From a bacterium (GTDB taxonomy: Bacteria > Myxococcota_A > Bradymonadia > UBA7976 > UBA1532), in the NCBI GenBank assembly GCA_030426085.1, contig JAUHYW010000035.1:1-64000 (forward strand): DNA of 64,000 bases. Reading direction: 5' to 3'. Positions 27,234 through 35,299 of this stretch are shown one piece after another. Made by a program: the position numbers and the translations under genes. The first letter of the stretch is position 1. Each line of letters begins with the position of its first letter. The notes under the pieces were generated by a model, which saw nothing but the letters and a program-made list of their open reading frames with translations, was not told where the DNA came from and did not search any database.

Positions 27234-28854
27234 CCCTCGCCGCCCGCGCCCGCTGTGGTGGGCGGCCTTGCGGGCCCTGGCGTTCTTCGCGCTGCTCGCC
27301 CTGTGCGCCTGCGCCGCGGACGACGCCGGCTCGGCCGACGGCCCCTCCGACCAGGGCGGGGTCGACCCCGAGCCCGAGCCGCCTCCCGACTGCGTGCTGG
27401 TCAGCGACGGGCTGTGCCTCGACGACGCCGACGACCGCTGCCCGCTCACCCGCCGGCTGGTGAGGGACGAGGGCTGCGAGGACCTCGACGAGGACTGCTT
27501 CGTCGCCGGCTGCGACGCCGATCCGGCCCTGCTCGACTGCGACGACCGGGCGCCGGACATCAACCCCCTGGCCGCAGAGCGGTGCGACGGGGTCGATCAC
27601 GACTGCGACGGCGACCCGCAGAACGGCTATCCGCTCATCGGCGAGGGCTGCGCGATCTGCGGGCGGGGCGGCAAGCTGGAGTGCGCCGTCGACGACCCCA
27701 CCCGGCTGACGTGCAGCGTGTACGCCGGGCAGTCCGACGCGCTCGACCCCCTGCCCGACGAGCTGTGCGACGGGGTCGACGACGACTGCGACGGCCGGAT
27801 CGACGAGCAGTGCCGGGTCGACGCGCCGCCCGGGGCCCGGCTCGAGATGCCCGCCGTCTGCCCCGACGGGGCGCTGGTGGTGATCGAGGACGGCGCGCTG
27901 AAGCGCTACGGGCCGGTGGGGCCGAGCCGCCCGGTCGAAGAGACGCTGCGGGGGCCCGAGGCCCGGCCGATGCACCCCCACTGCGGGCCGGCGGGTATCG
28001 CCTGGCTCGAGGTCACCGGCGAGCAGCCGTGCGTCGACGCGCCCGGCGGCCCGCTGACCTGCCTCGCGACGCTGTGGTACCGGCCGGACGGGGGGCAGGC
28101 GGCGGCGATCGTCGCGCTGGCCGACGACATCGGCCCGCCGCTGGTGACCGACGAGGCCGTCTTCTGGCACCGGGTGGTGCGCGACACCCCCTCACTGCTG
28201 CGTTGGGACTTCGCCGACCCGCCCCGGCTGGCGGTCGACGGGGCGCTCAGCGACCCGACGCCGCCCGGGGTCGACGGCGCGATGGCCGTCCGCGAGTGGC
28301 TCGAGGGCGAGGCCCGCGTCGCCCGGGTCGATCTGGCAGATGGCAGCACGTTCGAGATCATCGACGCCTCCGCCGGGCAGGAGAACGCCGGCCCGCCGAC
28401 CGCCGCCCGGGATCGGATCGCGTGGAGCGGCGGCGGGGCAGAGCCGGTGCTGTGGGTCGTCGACTTCCGGGGCGGCTTCCGCCCGGTGGCCCGGCCCGGC
28501 CCTCAGCGGGCGCCCCGGCTCGCGGGGGACGCGCTGGTGTGGCTCGACGAAGGCGACGGGATCTCGCTGCGCCGCTTCGACCTGCTGACCGGCGACGAGC
28601 GCCCCATCGCCGAGGCCGACATCGCGGTCGACGGCTTCGACGCGCGGATCGAAGAGGTGGTCTGGGTCGAGCGCGACCCGGCGGGCGACCGGCTGCGGCG
28701 GCAGGCGATGCCCGGGTTCGAGCCCGAGCCGATCCCCGAGCCCGACTGGGGCGCGGACATACCCCCGCCCGACATGGGCCCTGAGCTCGACATGGGCCCC
28801 GCGCCCGATATGGGCTCTGCGCCCGACGCCGGCCTGTCCTCGGACGCCGGCTGA
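27217..28854 (+). CDS. MopE-motif and propeller-like lipoprotein
   Basis: The protein has 545 residues, with a hydrophobic signal ending in a likely lipobox (LLALCAC). Residues about 75-205 carry MopE-like metal-binding motifs: ERCDGVDHDCDGD and ELCDGVDDDCDGRIDEQC, plus a DCDD element. The rest resembles the preceding propeller (GPVGPSRPV, DEAVFWHRVV, GDALVWLDEGDGISLRRFDL). The C-terminus is a PDMGP/PDAG tail. GGAGAG lies 7 bases before ATG, and the start is 17 bases inside the upstream gene. It is the last gene of the operon started by the pseudo-caspase kinase; its paralogy with the upstream lipoprotein points to duplication. Confidence 0.78.
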   Translation: MRASSDPRRPRPLWWAALRALAFFALLALCACAADDAGSADGPSDQGGVDPEPEPPPDCVLVSDGLCLDDADDRCPLTRRLVRDEGCEDLDEDCFVAGCDADPALLDCDDRAPDINPLAAERCDGVDHDCDGDPQNGYPLIGEGCAICGRGGKLECAVDDPTRLTCSVYAGQSDALDPLPDELCDGVDDDCDGRIDEQCRVDAPPGARLEMPAVCPDGALVVIEDGALKRYGPVGPSRPVEETLRGPEARPMHPHCGPAGIAWLEVTGEQPCVDAPGGPLTCLATLWYRPDGGQAAAIVALADDIGPPLVTDEAVFWHRVVRDTPSLLRWDFADPPRLAVDGALSDPTPPGVDGAMAVREWLEGEARVARVDLADGSTFEIIDASAGQENAGPPTAARDRIAWSGGGAEPVLWVVDFRGGFRPVARPGPQRAPRLAGDALVWLDEGDGISLRRFDLLTGDERPIAEADIAVDGFDARIEEVVWVERDPAGDRLRRQAMPGFEPEPIPEPDWGADIPPPDMGPELDMGPAPDMGSAPDAGLSSDAG

Positions 28855-28860
28855 GGCGCC

Positions 28861-28964
28861 GGTTCACGATACCCGCTCGCGGCACCCGCTCGCGGCACCC
28901 GCTCACGGCACCCGCTCACGGCACCAGTTCACGGCACCAGCTCACGGCAACCGCTCACGGCACC
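28861..28964. repeat. Eight tandem 13-bp units, CGCTCACGGCACC
   Basis: The units run 28861-28873, 28874-28886 and onward to 28952-28964. Variants are GGTTCACGATACC, CGCTCGCGGCACC, AGTTCACGGCACC and AGCTCACGGCAAC. The array fills the gap between convergent genes. The minus-strand kinase stop codon (28955-28957) sits in the last unit, so unit changes would alter that protein's C-terminus. Confidence 0.88.
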
Positions 28965-30325
28965 AGCTCGAACTGCTCCTCCAGCTCGACGTGCACCGTA
29001 TCGTCCTCGTCGGCCCGGGCCGAGACCGTCTTGCCCACGTAGTTGCGCTTGCGCAGCCGCACCTTGACCCGGCCCTCGGCCTGGGGCCGCTCGATCGTCA
29101 GCGGGGTGCGGCCGACTCGGTCGCCGTCGACATAGACCGTCGCCCCCGACGGGCGCGAGGTGACCTCCAGCTTCACCATCGGGATCACCGCGTCGAGCAC
29201 CATCACGTCCGGGGGCAGGGCATCGACCACCGCCGCGTCGGGGAGGGCGACGTCCACGATGGGGGCCGCGTCGGCCACCGCCGCGTCGGGCGGCGGGGCG
29301 GCGCCCCGGTCGACGACCAGCATCGCCGTCAGCCCGCCGACGAGCAGCATCACCGCCAGCAGCGCGCCGACCGCTTGCAGGCTCCAGCCGCCGCCGGCCT
29401 CGTCGATCGTCGTCATCGCCTCGGCGAAGGTGGCCGCGTCGGGGAACCGGTTGGCGGGATCCTTGGCCAGCGCGCAGTGCACCGCCGCCGCCACCCGGGG
29501 CGAGACCCCCGGGGCCACCTCGCGCAGGTCGGGCGGCGGGCTGTGGGCCTGCTGGTAGAGGATCGACATCGGGGTCGGCCCATCGAAGGGCGGTCGGCCG
29601 GTCAGCGCGGTGAAGGCGATCACCCCCAGGGCGTAGATGTCGGCCCGGCCGTCCACCTCGCCCGCGGAGAACATCTCCGGCGGCATGTAGCGGGGGGTGC
29701 CCACCGTCGAGGCCGCCTCGACCCCCTCGGCGTCGTCCTCGATCTGCTGCACGATGCCCAGATCCATCACGGTGACGCGCCCGTCGTCGCCCACCATGAC
29801 GTTGCCCGGCTTGAGGTCGCGGTGCACCAGCCCCACCGCGTGCAGGGCGGTCAGCGCGTCGCACACCTCGGCGACGATCTGCTGCACCCCGGCCTCGGGC
29901 AGCGGGCCCTCGACCCGCAGGATCTCGTCCAGGGTGCGCCCCTCGACGAACTTCATGACCATGTAATAGACGCCCGACTCCTGGCCGATCGCGTAGGCCG
30001 GCACCAGGTTGCGGTGCTCGACGCTGGCCAGCGCCCGGGCCTCGTGCATGAACCGGGCGAGCACCCCCGCGTCGGCCCCCGACATCCGCATGGCCTTGAT
30101 GGCCACCGGGCGGCTCAGCGTCAGATCGGTGCCTCGGTAGACGACGCCCATGCCGCCCCGGCCCACCTCGACGTCGATGCGATAGCGCCCCTCGAGCACC
30201 GTGCCCCGCTCGAAGGGCTGGGGGCCACCGCTGCGGTCGAAGCCGCAGGCGGGGCAGATCGGGCTCGACTCGGCGACGATCGCCGCGCATGCGGGGCAGG
30301 TGGCGACGGTGGACCTTCCTTCCAT
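28955..30325 (-). CDS. Zinc-ribbon Ser/Thr kinase with TM and PEGA domain
   Basis: The protein has 456 residues. An N-terminal zinc ribbon (C10-x2-C13 and C24-x2-C27) is followed by a kinase domain (47-305), which has GRGGMG in the P-loop, K77, HRD D170 and DLG at 188-190 in place of DFG; the catalytic residues are otherwise intact. A TM helix lies at about 318-338. The outer part is a PDAAVADA-type linker ending in a PEGA domain (389-450: LEVTSRPSGATVYVDGDRVG). It is divergent from the kinase at 30391 by 65 bases, and probably forms a sensory kinase pair with it. The TGA lies in the 13-bp tandem repeat. Confidence 0.92.
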   Translation of the reverse strand: MEGRSTVATCPACAAIVAESSPICPACGFDRSGGPQPFERGTVLEGRYRIDVEVGRGGMGVVYRGTDLTLSRPVAIKAMRMSGADAGVLARFMHEARALASVEHRNLVPAYAIGQESGVYYMVMKFVEGRTLDEILRVEGPLPEAGVQQIVAEVCDALTALHAVGLVHRDLKPGNVMVGDDGRVTVMDLGIVQQIEDDAEGVEAASTVGTPRYMPPEMFSAGEVDGRADIYALGVIAFTALTGRPPFDGPTPMSILYQQAHSPPPDLREVAPGVSPRVAAAVHCALAKDPANRFPDAATFAEAMTTIDEAGGGWSLQAVGALLAVMLLVGGLTAMLVVDRGAAPPPDAAVADAAPIVDVALPDAAVVDALPPDVMVLDAVIPMVKLEVTSRPSGATVYVDGDRVGRTPLTIERPQAEGRVKVRLRKRNYVGKTVSARADEDDTVHVELEEQFELVP

Positions 30326-30340
30326 GGCCTGATCGGCGCA

Positions 30341-30346
30341 TATAAT
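30341..30346 (+). promoter_or_regulatory. Candidate -10 box TATAAT
   Basis: A perfect TATAAT lies 45 bases upstream of the plus-strand kinase start. No convincing -35 box is present at 17 bases upstream, and the site lies within the 65-base divergent interval. Transcription would begin near 30353. Confidence 0.4.
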
Positions 30347-30390
30347 GGCAGAACTTCTGCGGGACCGGAAACACGCCGCGTGAGCACTCG

Positions 30391-31491
30391 GTGAGCAGCA
30401 TCTCCCAGACCCCCTGCGTGCACTGCGGCGCGGCGCTGTCGGCGGACGCGACGCTGTGCGGCCGCTGCGGGCAGGCCCAGATCCCCGACGAGCTGCCCGA
30501 CCACTGGATCGGGCGGGTGGTCGACGGCAAGTACGAGATCGAAGAGGTGCTCGGGGTCGGCGGCATGGGCATGGTCTTCGCCGCCCGGCGGGTGCTCGTC
30601 GGCGACCGGGTCGCGCTGAAGGTGTTGTTCCCCCGCTTTCTCGAGAGCCCCTTGCAGCGGCGCCTCTTCCGCGACGAGGCCATCGCCGCCGCCCGGCTGA
30701 GCCACGACAACGTGGTGTCGGTCTTCGACGCCGACGTCAGCGACGAGGGGGCGGCCTACATCGCGATGGAGCTGCTCGACGGGCGCACGTTCAAGGCGCT
30801 GCTGCGCGAGCGGGCGCCGCTGCCGGCCGACGAAGCGGTGGCCATCGCCATCGAGGTCTGCGCCGGGCTCGACGCCGCCCACCGGGCCCGGATCATCCAC
30901 CGCGACCTCAAGCCGGACAACATCTTCCTCGAGACCCGACCCGACGGCGGGCACCGGGTCAAGCTGGTCGACTTCGGCATCGCCGCGATGCTCGACGGCG
31001 ACCGCTCCGACGAGAAGCGCCAGCGGCTGGGCACCCTGCGCTACATGGCCCCCGAGCAGTGCAAGGGGCGGGACGTCGACCCCCGGGCCGACCTCTACGC
31101 GCTGGGGGTGGTGCTCTACGAGGCGCTGACCCGGCGGCGGGCGACGGGCAAGACGGTCAGCGCGGTGCTCGAACAGGTGCCCGATCCGCCCAACGTGCAC
31201 CTGACGCCCGATCGGCAGCTCCCGCCCGCGCTCGAGGTGCTGCTGCTGCGGCTGCTGGCCAAGTCCCCCGACGACCGCCCGCCCACCGCCGCCGCCGCCG
31301 GCGAGGCCTTCGTGGCGATCGACGCGGTGATGCGGGGCGAGGCGCCGCCGATGGTGCTCCAGCCGCTCCTCGACGGGCCCCCGCCGACCCCGCCGCCGCC
31401 TGCGCCATCCGAGGGGCCCGCCCTGGTGACCGTCATCGGGCTGGCCATCGCGGTGGGCGTCATCGGCGGCCTGGTGTGGGCTCTCATCTGA
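30391..31491 (+). CDS. Zinc-ribbon Ser/Thr kinase with C-terminal TM
   Basis: The protein has 366 residues. A zinc ribbon with CVHC and CGRC pairs (residues 9-26) is followed by a Hanks kinase (about 46-300) with GVGGMG, K77, HRD D172 and DFG (VDFGIAA). Residues 325-345 are Pro-rich, then one TM helix (TVIGLAIAVGVIGGLVW) ends the protein, so it is anchored with almost no extracytoplasmic part. The GTG start has no strong Shine-Dalgarno; the TATAAT box at 30341 fits its transcription. It differs from its divergent neighbour in lacking an outer sensor. Confidence 0.92.
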   Translation: MSSISQTPCVHCGAALSADATLCGRCGQAQIPDELPDHWIGRVVDGKYEIEEVLGVGGMGMVFAARRVLVGDRVALKVLFPRFLESPLQRRLFRDEAIAAARLSHDNVVSVFDADVSDEGAAYIAMELLDGRTFKALLRERAPLPADEAVAIAIEVCAGLDAAHRARIIHRDLKPDNIFLETRPDGGHRVKLVDFGIAAMLDGDRSDEKRQRLGTLRYMAPEQCKGRDVDPRADLYALGVVLYEALTRRRATGKTVSAVLEQVPDPPNVHLTPDRQLPPALEVLLLRLLAKSPDDRPPTAAAAGEAFVAIDAVMRGEAPPMVLQPLLDGPPPTPPPPAPSEGPALVTVIGLAIAVGVIGGLVWALI

Positions 31492-31588
31492 TCCCGAGCC
31501 GGGCCCCCGCCGGCCCATCGAGCCCGATTGAGCCCGCGCCCCCCGCGTCGATCGGGTATGGTGCCCGCCGCCCGACAGCGGAGCCCCC

Positions 31589-32353
31589 ATGAGCGACCTC
31601 GGATCGATCGTCTTCGTCCTGTGCCACCCCACCGACCCCCGCAACGTCGGCGGCGCCGCCCGGGCGGTGGCCAACTTCGGCCTGGGCGGGCTGCGGGTCG
31701 CCAGCGAGACCCCGTTCGAGCCGGAGGACGTGCACGCCTACTCCGCCGGGGCGGTGCGCACGATCCGGTTCGAGCCCTACCCCGACGTCGACGCCGCCAT
31801 CGCCGACTGCGACCGGGTCATCGGCACCAGCCGCCGCACCCGGGACCCCGACGCGCCGCCCGAGTGGCCCGTCGCCGGCCTCGCAGCCCGCCTCGCCGGG
31901 CCGGGCACCACCGCGATCCTGTTCGGCACCGAGCGCACCGGGCTCACGAAGCCCGAGGTCGACCGGTGCAGCGCCACGGTGCACATCCACACCGCCGAGC
32001 GGTACCCCTCGATGAACCTGGCCCACGCCGTCGCCTGCGTCGGCTACGAGCTCGCCCGCCCGACCCCCGGCGAGAGCGGACCCCCGGTGCGGGTCGAGAG
32101 ACCCCGGACCCCCGCCGCCGCCCGGGAGGCCTTCTTCGGCCACGTACAGCGGGTCGTCGAGGCCCTCGGCTACCCCCCCGGCCGCAGCCCGGCCGCCTTC
32201 ACCCGCCGGGCGCGGCGCATCCTCGACCGGGCCAACCCCGACCAGCAGGAGCTGAGCCTCTTCGGCGGGGTCTTCACCGAGCTGCTGCGCCTCGGCCGCC
32301 TCGCCGGCGTCGCCCGCCCCGAAGAGCCGCCCGAGCCGCCCGCCGAGGGCTGA
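31589..32353 (+). CDS. trmJ: TrmJ-like SpoU-class tRNA ribose methyltransferase
   Basis: This 254-residue SPOUT/TrmH-family enzyme 2'-O-methylates tRNA, in TrmJ at wobble-proximal position 32. Motif 1 is present (NVGGAARAVANFG), with LFGTERTGLT (motif 2) and PSMNLAHAVACVGYEL (motif 3, the SAM-binding trefoil knot). The C-terminal ~90 residues, with REAFFGHVQRVVEALGYPP and ANPDQQELSLFGGVFTELLRL, match the TrmJ helical extension. The ATG has GGAG about 7 bases upstream. TATGGT at 31557 may be a -10 box. The exact target nucleotide is inferred from the family. Confidence 0.85.
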   Translation: MSDLGSIVFVLCHPTDPRNVGGAARAVANFGLGGLRVASETPFEPEDVHAYSAGAVRTIRFEPYPDVDAAIADCDRVIGTSRRTRDPDAPPEWPVAGLAARLAGPGTTAILFGTERTGLTKPEVDRCSATVHIHTAERYPSMNLAHAVACVGYELARPTPGESGPPVRVERPRTPAAAREAFFGHVQRVVEALGYPPGRSPAAFTRRARRILDRANPDQQELSLFGGVFTELLRLGRLAGVARPEEPPEPPAEG

Positions 32354-32500
32354 GCCGGTATGGCACCTGCAATCCCAGTCGGAGGATGGCTCCGAAGACC
32401 CCTGCTGACACGCGGTGACTGTGTTTCACTCACCGAATGACTCGGACTGGCGCGCGCGGGCGATCCGTATCACCATGAGCCGGACCCGCGGGAGGACCCG

Positions 32501-32815
32501 ATGCGCCCATCGTTCGTGATCATGCTCGCCGTCGGCCTGGGGCTGATGGGGATCTTCTGGTGGAAGACGTGGCAGGTCGAAGAGGAGAAGGTCGCCGCCG
32601 AGGCCCTGATCACCGGCTGCGCGGCGACGCCGAACTGCCCGGCCGACCTGCCCGAGTGCCTGACCGGCTTCGGCGAGGCCATCGGCATCTGCTCGGTGAC
32701 GTGCGCCGCCGACAGCCAGTGCCCCGAGAGCTGGTGCTGCCCGCTGGCCGAAGAGGGCATGACCGCGCGGCTGTGCGCCCCGCGGCAGGTGTGCCTGAAG
32801 CTGCGCGCCCGCTGA
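32501..32815 (+). CDS. Small Cys-rich membrane-anchored or exported protein
   Basis: The product has 104 residues with an N-terminal hydrophobic segment (VIMLAVGLGLMGIFWW) that is probably an uncleaved anchor or signal. The mature part has nine cysteines in a spaced pattern (CAATPNCPADLPEC, CSVTCAADSQCPESWCC, CAPRQVC), suggesting a disulfide-rich knot. GGGAGGA lies 4-10 bases before ATG. It is isolated between TrmJ and a convergent lipoprotein. No known family is recognised. Confidence 0.72.
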   Translation: MRPSFVIMLAVGLGLMGIFWWKTWQVEEEKVAAEALITGCAATPNCPADLPECLTGFGEAIGICSVTCAADSQCPESWCCPLAEEGMTARLCAPRQVCLKLRAR

Positions 32816-32827
32816 GGCCGAGCGGGC

Positions 32828-34102
32828 TCAGCTCCCCGGGGCGCCGCCCGCCGCCAGATCGATGCTCAGCATGTCCCCCGACAGCTCGAGCCCCTTCACC
32901 TCGACCCCGACCGAGTCGTTGCCCAGCTTGATCTTCGTCTTGGTGGCGAGGGTCCTGGTGAACGCGAACGCCTCGGTGCTGATGCCCATCAGGCCCAGCG
33001 CGCTCGAGATGAGCGGCGGCCCGGTCATCTCCTCGATGGTGCCGTTGTCGAAGCCCACGCTCAGCTTGCCCTGCTTCAACGAGACCCGGGGATCGGCCCC
33101 CGCCCGGGCGTGCAGGCAGATGCCGGTCTGGGGCACCTCGGCGGTCCACAGGTGCACCTTCAGCGGCCGGGCGCCGCTCTGCCAGCCGAAGCCGGCCTCG
33201 AACTCACCGCCCTTGGCCGCCTTGCCCTCCCGGGTGTAGCGGGCCGGGATCTCGCCCCGGCCCATCGCCCAGTTGCCGAGCTGAGCCAGGGCCTGGGTCG
33301 ACACCGCCATCTGCAAGCCGCTGCTCTTGCCCATGCGCCCGGTGGGCAGCCCCGCCGCCGAGAAGGGCAGCCGGGCGTCGACCACCCACTGCCCGCCCTC
33401 GGTGGCCAGCGCCAGCCCCTGGAGCGGCACGTCGGGCAGGGCGAACTCGAAGCGGGCCAGCTCGCCGAGCGGGGTCAGGACCTGCCGCCGCAGCAGCCCG
33501 TACGCCTGGGCCGCGAGGTAGGCGACCCCCTCCCGGGCCACCCGCTGGGCGGTGGGGCGCAGCGTGCCGCGCAGCATGCTCGGCACGGGGCTGAGCAGGG
33601 CGCTGCTCAGGCGATCGACCGCGCCGTCGTCGATGCGGGGCGCGATCTTCTCGAACATGTCCGCCCGCAGCGCGATCTGCAGCGTGCCCTTCTTCGCGTC
33701 GTACCGCACCGGGGCCACCGCGCCGAGCTGCAAACCGAACAGGGCCCGGCCGCCCGACTTCACGTCGAGATCCAGATCGAACCGGGCCGAATCGCCCCGG
33801 TCGAGCGCGACCCGCATCCGCCGGGGCGCCAGCCCCAGCGCGTCGACGTACCGGCTCAGATCGCCGAGGCCGGGCAGGTTCACCGGCACGTCCGGCAGCC
33901 GCGAGATGGCCTTGCGGGTCCAGCCCTCGACCATCGCGCCGGGGATGGCCAGCCGGATGTGGGGCGCGCCATCGGGGGCGGCCCGGTTCATCTCGCTGCG
34001 GAAGGCGTCCCGGTGGGCGGCGACCTGTTGGCAGGCGCCGCAGCCGGCGAGCCACAGGCCAGCGACTGCGAGCAGCCCGGCGGACAGGGGGGCGGTGGGC
34101 AT
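32828..34102 (-). CDS. Predicted lipoprotein, amphipathic beta-rich (TULIP-like?)
   Basis: The protein has 424 residues. The signal SAGLLAVAGLWLAGC gives a lipobox at LAGC (about residue 21), then a short Cys/Ala segment. The mature protein alternates long amphipathic strands and helices (RRMRVALDRGDSARFDLDLD, KGTLQIALRADMFEKIAPRI) and ends with KIKLGNDSVGVEVKGLELSG, a pattern reminiscent of BPI/TULIP lipid-binding proteins. This is a guess based on rhythm only. The start is the ATG with GGAGGA about 4-9 bases upstream; 17 more in-frame codons lie upstream. It is divergent from the sigma/caspase operon across a 0.4-0.5 kb region. Confidence 0.72.
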   Translation of the reverse strand: MPTAPLSAGLLAVAGLWLAGCGACQQVAAHRDAFRSEMNRAAPDGAPHIRLAIPGAMVEGWTRKAISRLPDVPVNLPGLGDLSRYVDALGLAPRRMRVALDRGDSARFDLDLDVKSGGRALFGLQLGAVAPVRYDAKKGTLQIALRADMFEKIAPRIDDGAVDRLSSALLSPVPSMLRGTLRPTAQRVAREGVAYLAAQAYGLLRRQVLTPLGELARFEFALPDVPLQGLALATEGGQWVVDARLPFSAAGLPTGRMGKSSGLQMAVSTQALAQLGNWAMGRGEIPARYTREGKAAKGGEFEAGFGWQSGARPLKVHLWTAEVPQTGICLHARAGADPRVSLKQGKLSVGFDNGTIEEMTGPPLISSALGLMGISTEAFAFTRTLATKTKIKLGNDSVGVEVKGLELSGDMLSIDLAAGGAPGS

Positions 34103-34530
34103 CGGTCCTCCGATCGAATGTTGCTCTTCGGGTGTACCCCGGCCGCCCTTCACGGGGAAGAGCGCCGCGTCCGCGAAATTTTTTCTGGTGGTCCGCAGAC
34201 GGTTATCAGCGGTTTCACTGGCGTTCTGGTTGCCACCCTACTGCCACGCCCGAGACGCCAGCAAAACCGTTTGCGCGCGTAAACATCGGGCTCAGCGGGT
34301 TCCGGCCCTTCGTAGCCGGCCCGCCTCCTGCCATCGCTGGTGACCTCCGGCCGGGCCGTCCAGCGCATTCGGTGAGCGGGCATCACAGCGAAGTCCGAAG
34401 AAAACTCGATCGGCCACCGGACACTCTGGGGCTCTCGTTCCCTAGTCCTCTCGGAAACCTGAGCCAGAACGCGACGTCGGCGCGCAGCGAGGCGCTCAAG
34501 GTCGTGAGAACCGGTGGTGTACGAAGCGTT
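34103..34530. other. Divergent intergenic region with AT-richer island
   Basis: No gene is supported here. The stretch 34177-34300 is less GC-rich than its neighbours (GAAATTTTTTCTGG, and AAAACCGTTTGC). It contains an imperfect inverted repeat: CGGTTTCACTGGCGT at 34210-34224 pairs with ACGCCAGCAAAACCG at 34255-34269 (13 of 15 bases). Two TGCCAC copies lie between the arms, at 34231 and 34242. The segment probably holds the promoters of the lipoprotein and sigma genes. An att-like or recombination scar is possible but not shown. Confidence 0.5.
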
Positions 34531-34557
34531 GACACTCACTCAGCCCGAAGCCATGAT
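34529..34557 (+). promoter_or_regulatory. Predicted promoter TTGACA-N17-CATGAT
   Basis: A consensus TTGACA (34529-34534) is followed after 17 bases by CATGAT (34552-34557). Transcription would start near 34564. This makes the upstream GTG (34514) and ATG (34553) unlikely starts for the sigma-like gene and favours GTG 34631. Confidence 0.5.
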
Positions 34558-34630
34558 TCGCCCATCGGTGCGATCCCCTCATGACACACGCGCCGGACTC
34601 ACGAATCGAACCACCCCCAAGGTCGAGTTG

Positions 34631-35299
34631 GTGCGTTCCCCCGGCAGCCTCCTGCATACTCTCATCGCGCTCGAAGCATCGGGCGACTGGTCCAGGCGCC
34701 TCGAGGAATATCGCCGCGAGTTGTTTCGATACGTCGCCGCGCTGCGGGGCACACCCGTCGAGCGGACCCAATGCCAGGACGAGTTGAAAGCCCTGCTCGA
34801 GAGCGAACTCGCGGGGCTGTTGTCCTGTCGCGATCTGGCCGAGCGCAGCGCCCGGCGGGACGCCCTCAACGAGATGATCGCCGACACCGAGGCCATGGCC
34901 GAGGCCATGAATCTGGCCGCGCTCCGCCTCTCGCTCGAGAGGCCGGCGAACATGGTCTCGTTCCTGCGGGCCAAGCTGATCTGGCGGGCCAACGACATCC
35001 TCGAGTCGGAGCGGCGGCGGCACGATCGGCGGGTGATCTCCTCCTCCGACCCGCTCGGTCTGGCGCCCCTCGAACAGCGCACGGTGAACGAGGCTCCCCT
35101 GATGGACCGTCGGATCCTGCTGCGCGAGATCCTCGAGACCTTCGGCGGGGAGGGCGACGAGGACGGCGCCCGCATCCTCGAGGGGCTGCTGGAGGGTCTC
35201 TCCATCGCCGAGCTGGCCCGGCGCACCGGGCGCTCGCGGCAGCAGATCTATCGGTTCCTGGATCGCATCCGCATCTGGGCCGAGAGGTTCAAGTCGTGA
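34631..35299 (+). CDS. Sigma-70-family-like factor (ECF-type)
   Basis: The protein has about 222 residues from GTG 34631, or 261 if it starts at 34514. The central segment NMVSFLRAKLIWRANDILESERRR resembles sigma region 2.3-2.4. After a linker, GARILEGLLEGLSIAELARR-TGRSRQQIYRFLDRIRIW is a clear region-4 HTH, with the helix-turn-helix spacing of ECF sigma factors. The N-terminal ~70 residues are helical and not conserved-looking. Its stop overlaps the start of the anti-sigma-like gene (GTGA), which overlaps the caspase gene (ATGA), so all three should be made together. TTGACA-N17-CATGAT lies upstream. Core RNA polymerase binding is inferred. Confidence 0.78.
   Translation: MRSPGSLLHTLIALEASGDWSRRLEEYRRELFRYVAALRGTPVERTQCQDELKALLESELAGLLSCRDLAERSARRDALNEMIADTEAMAEAMNLAALRLSLERPANMVSFLRAKLIWRANDILESERRRHDRRVISSSDPLGLAPLEQRTVNEAPLMDRRILLREILETFGGEGDEDGARILEGLLEGLSIAELARRTGRSRQQIYRFLDRIRIWAERFKS

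Noticed and set aside
34514-34630. Upstream starts for the sigma-like gene (GTG 34514, ATG 34553)
   Set aside because: They fall at or before the predicted promoter TTGACA-N17-CATGAT, so they would lie upstream of the transcript start. They remain possible if that promoter is not real.
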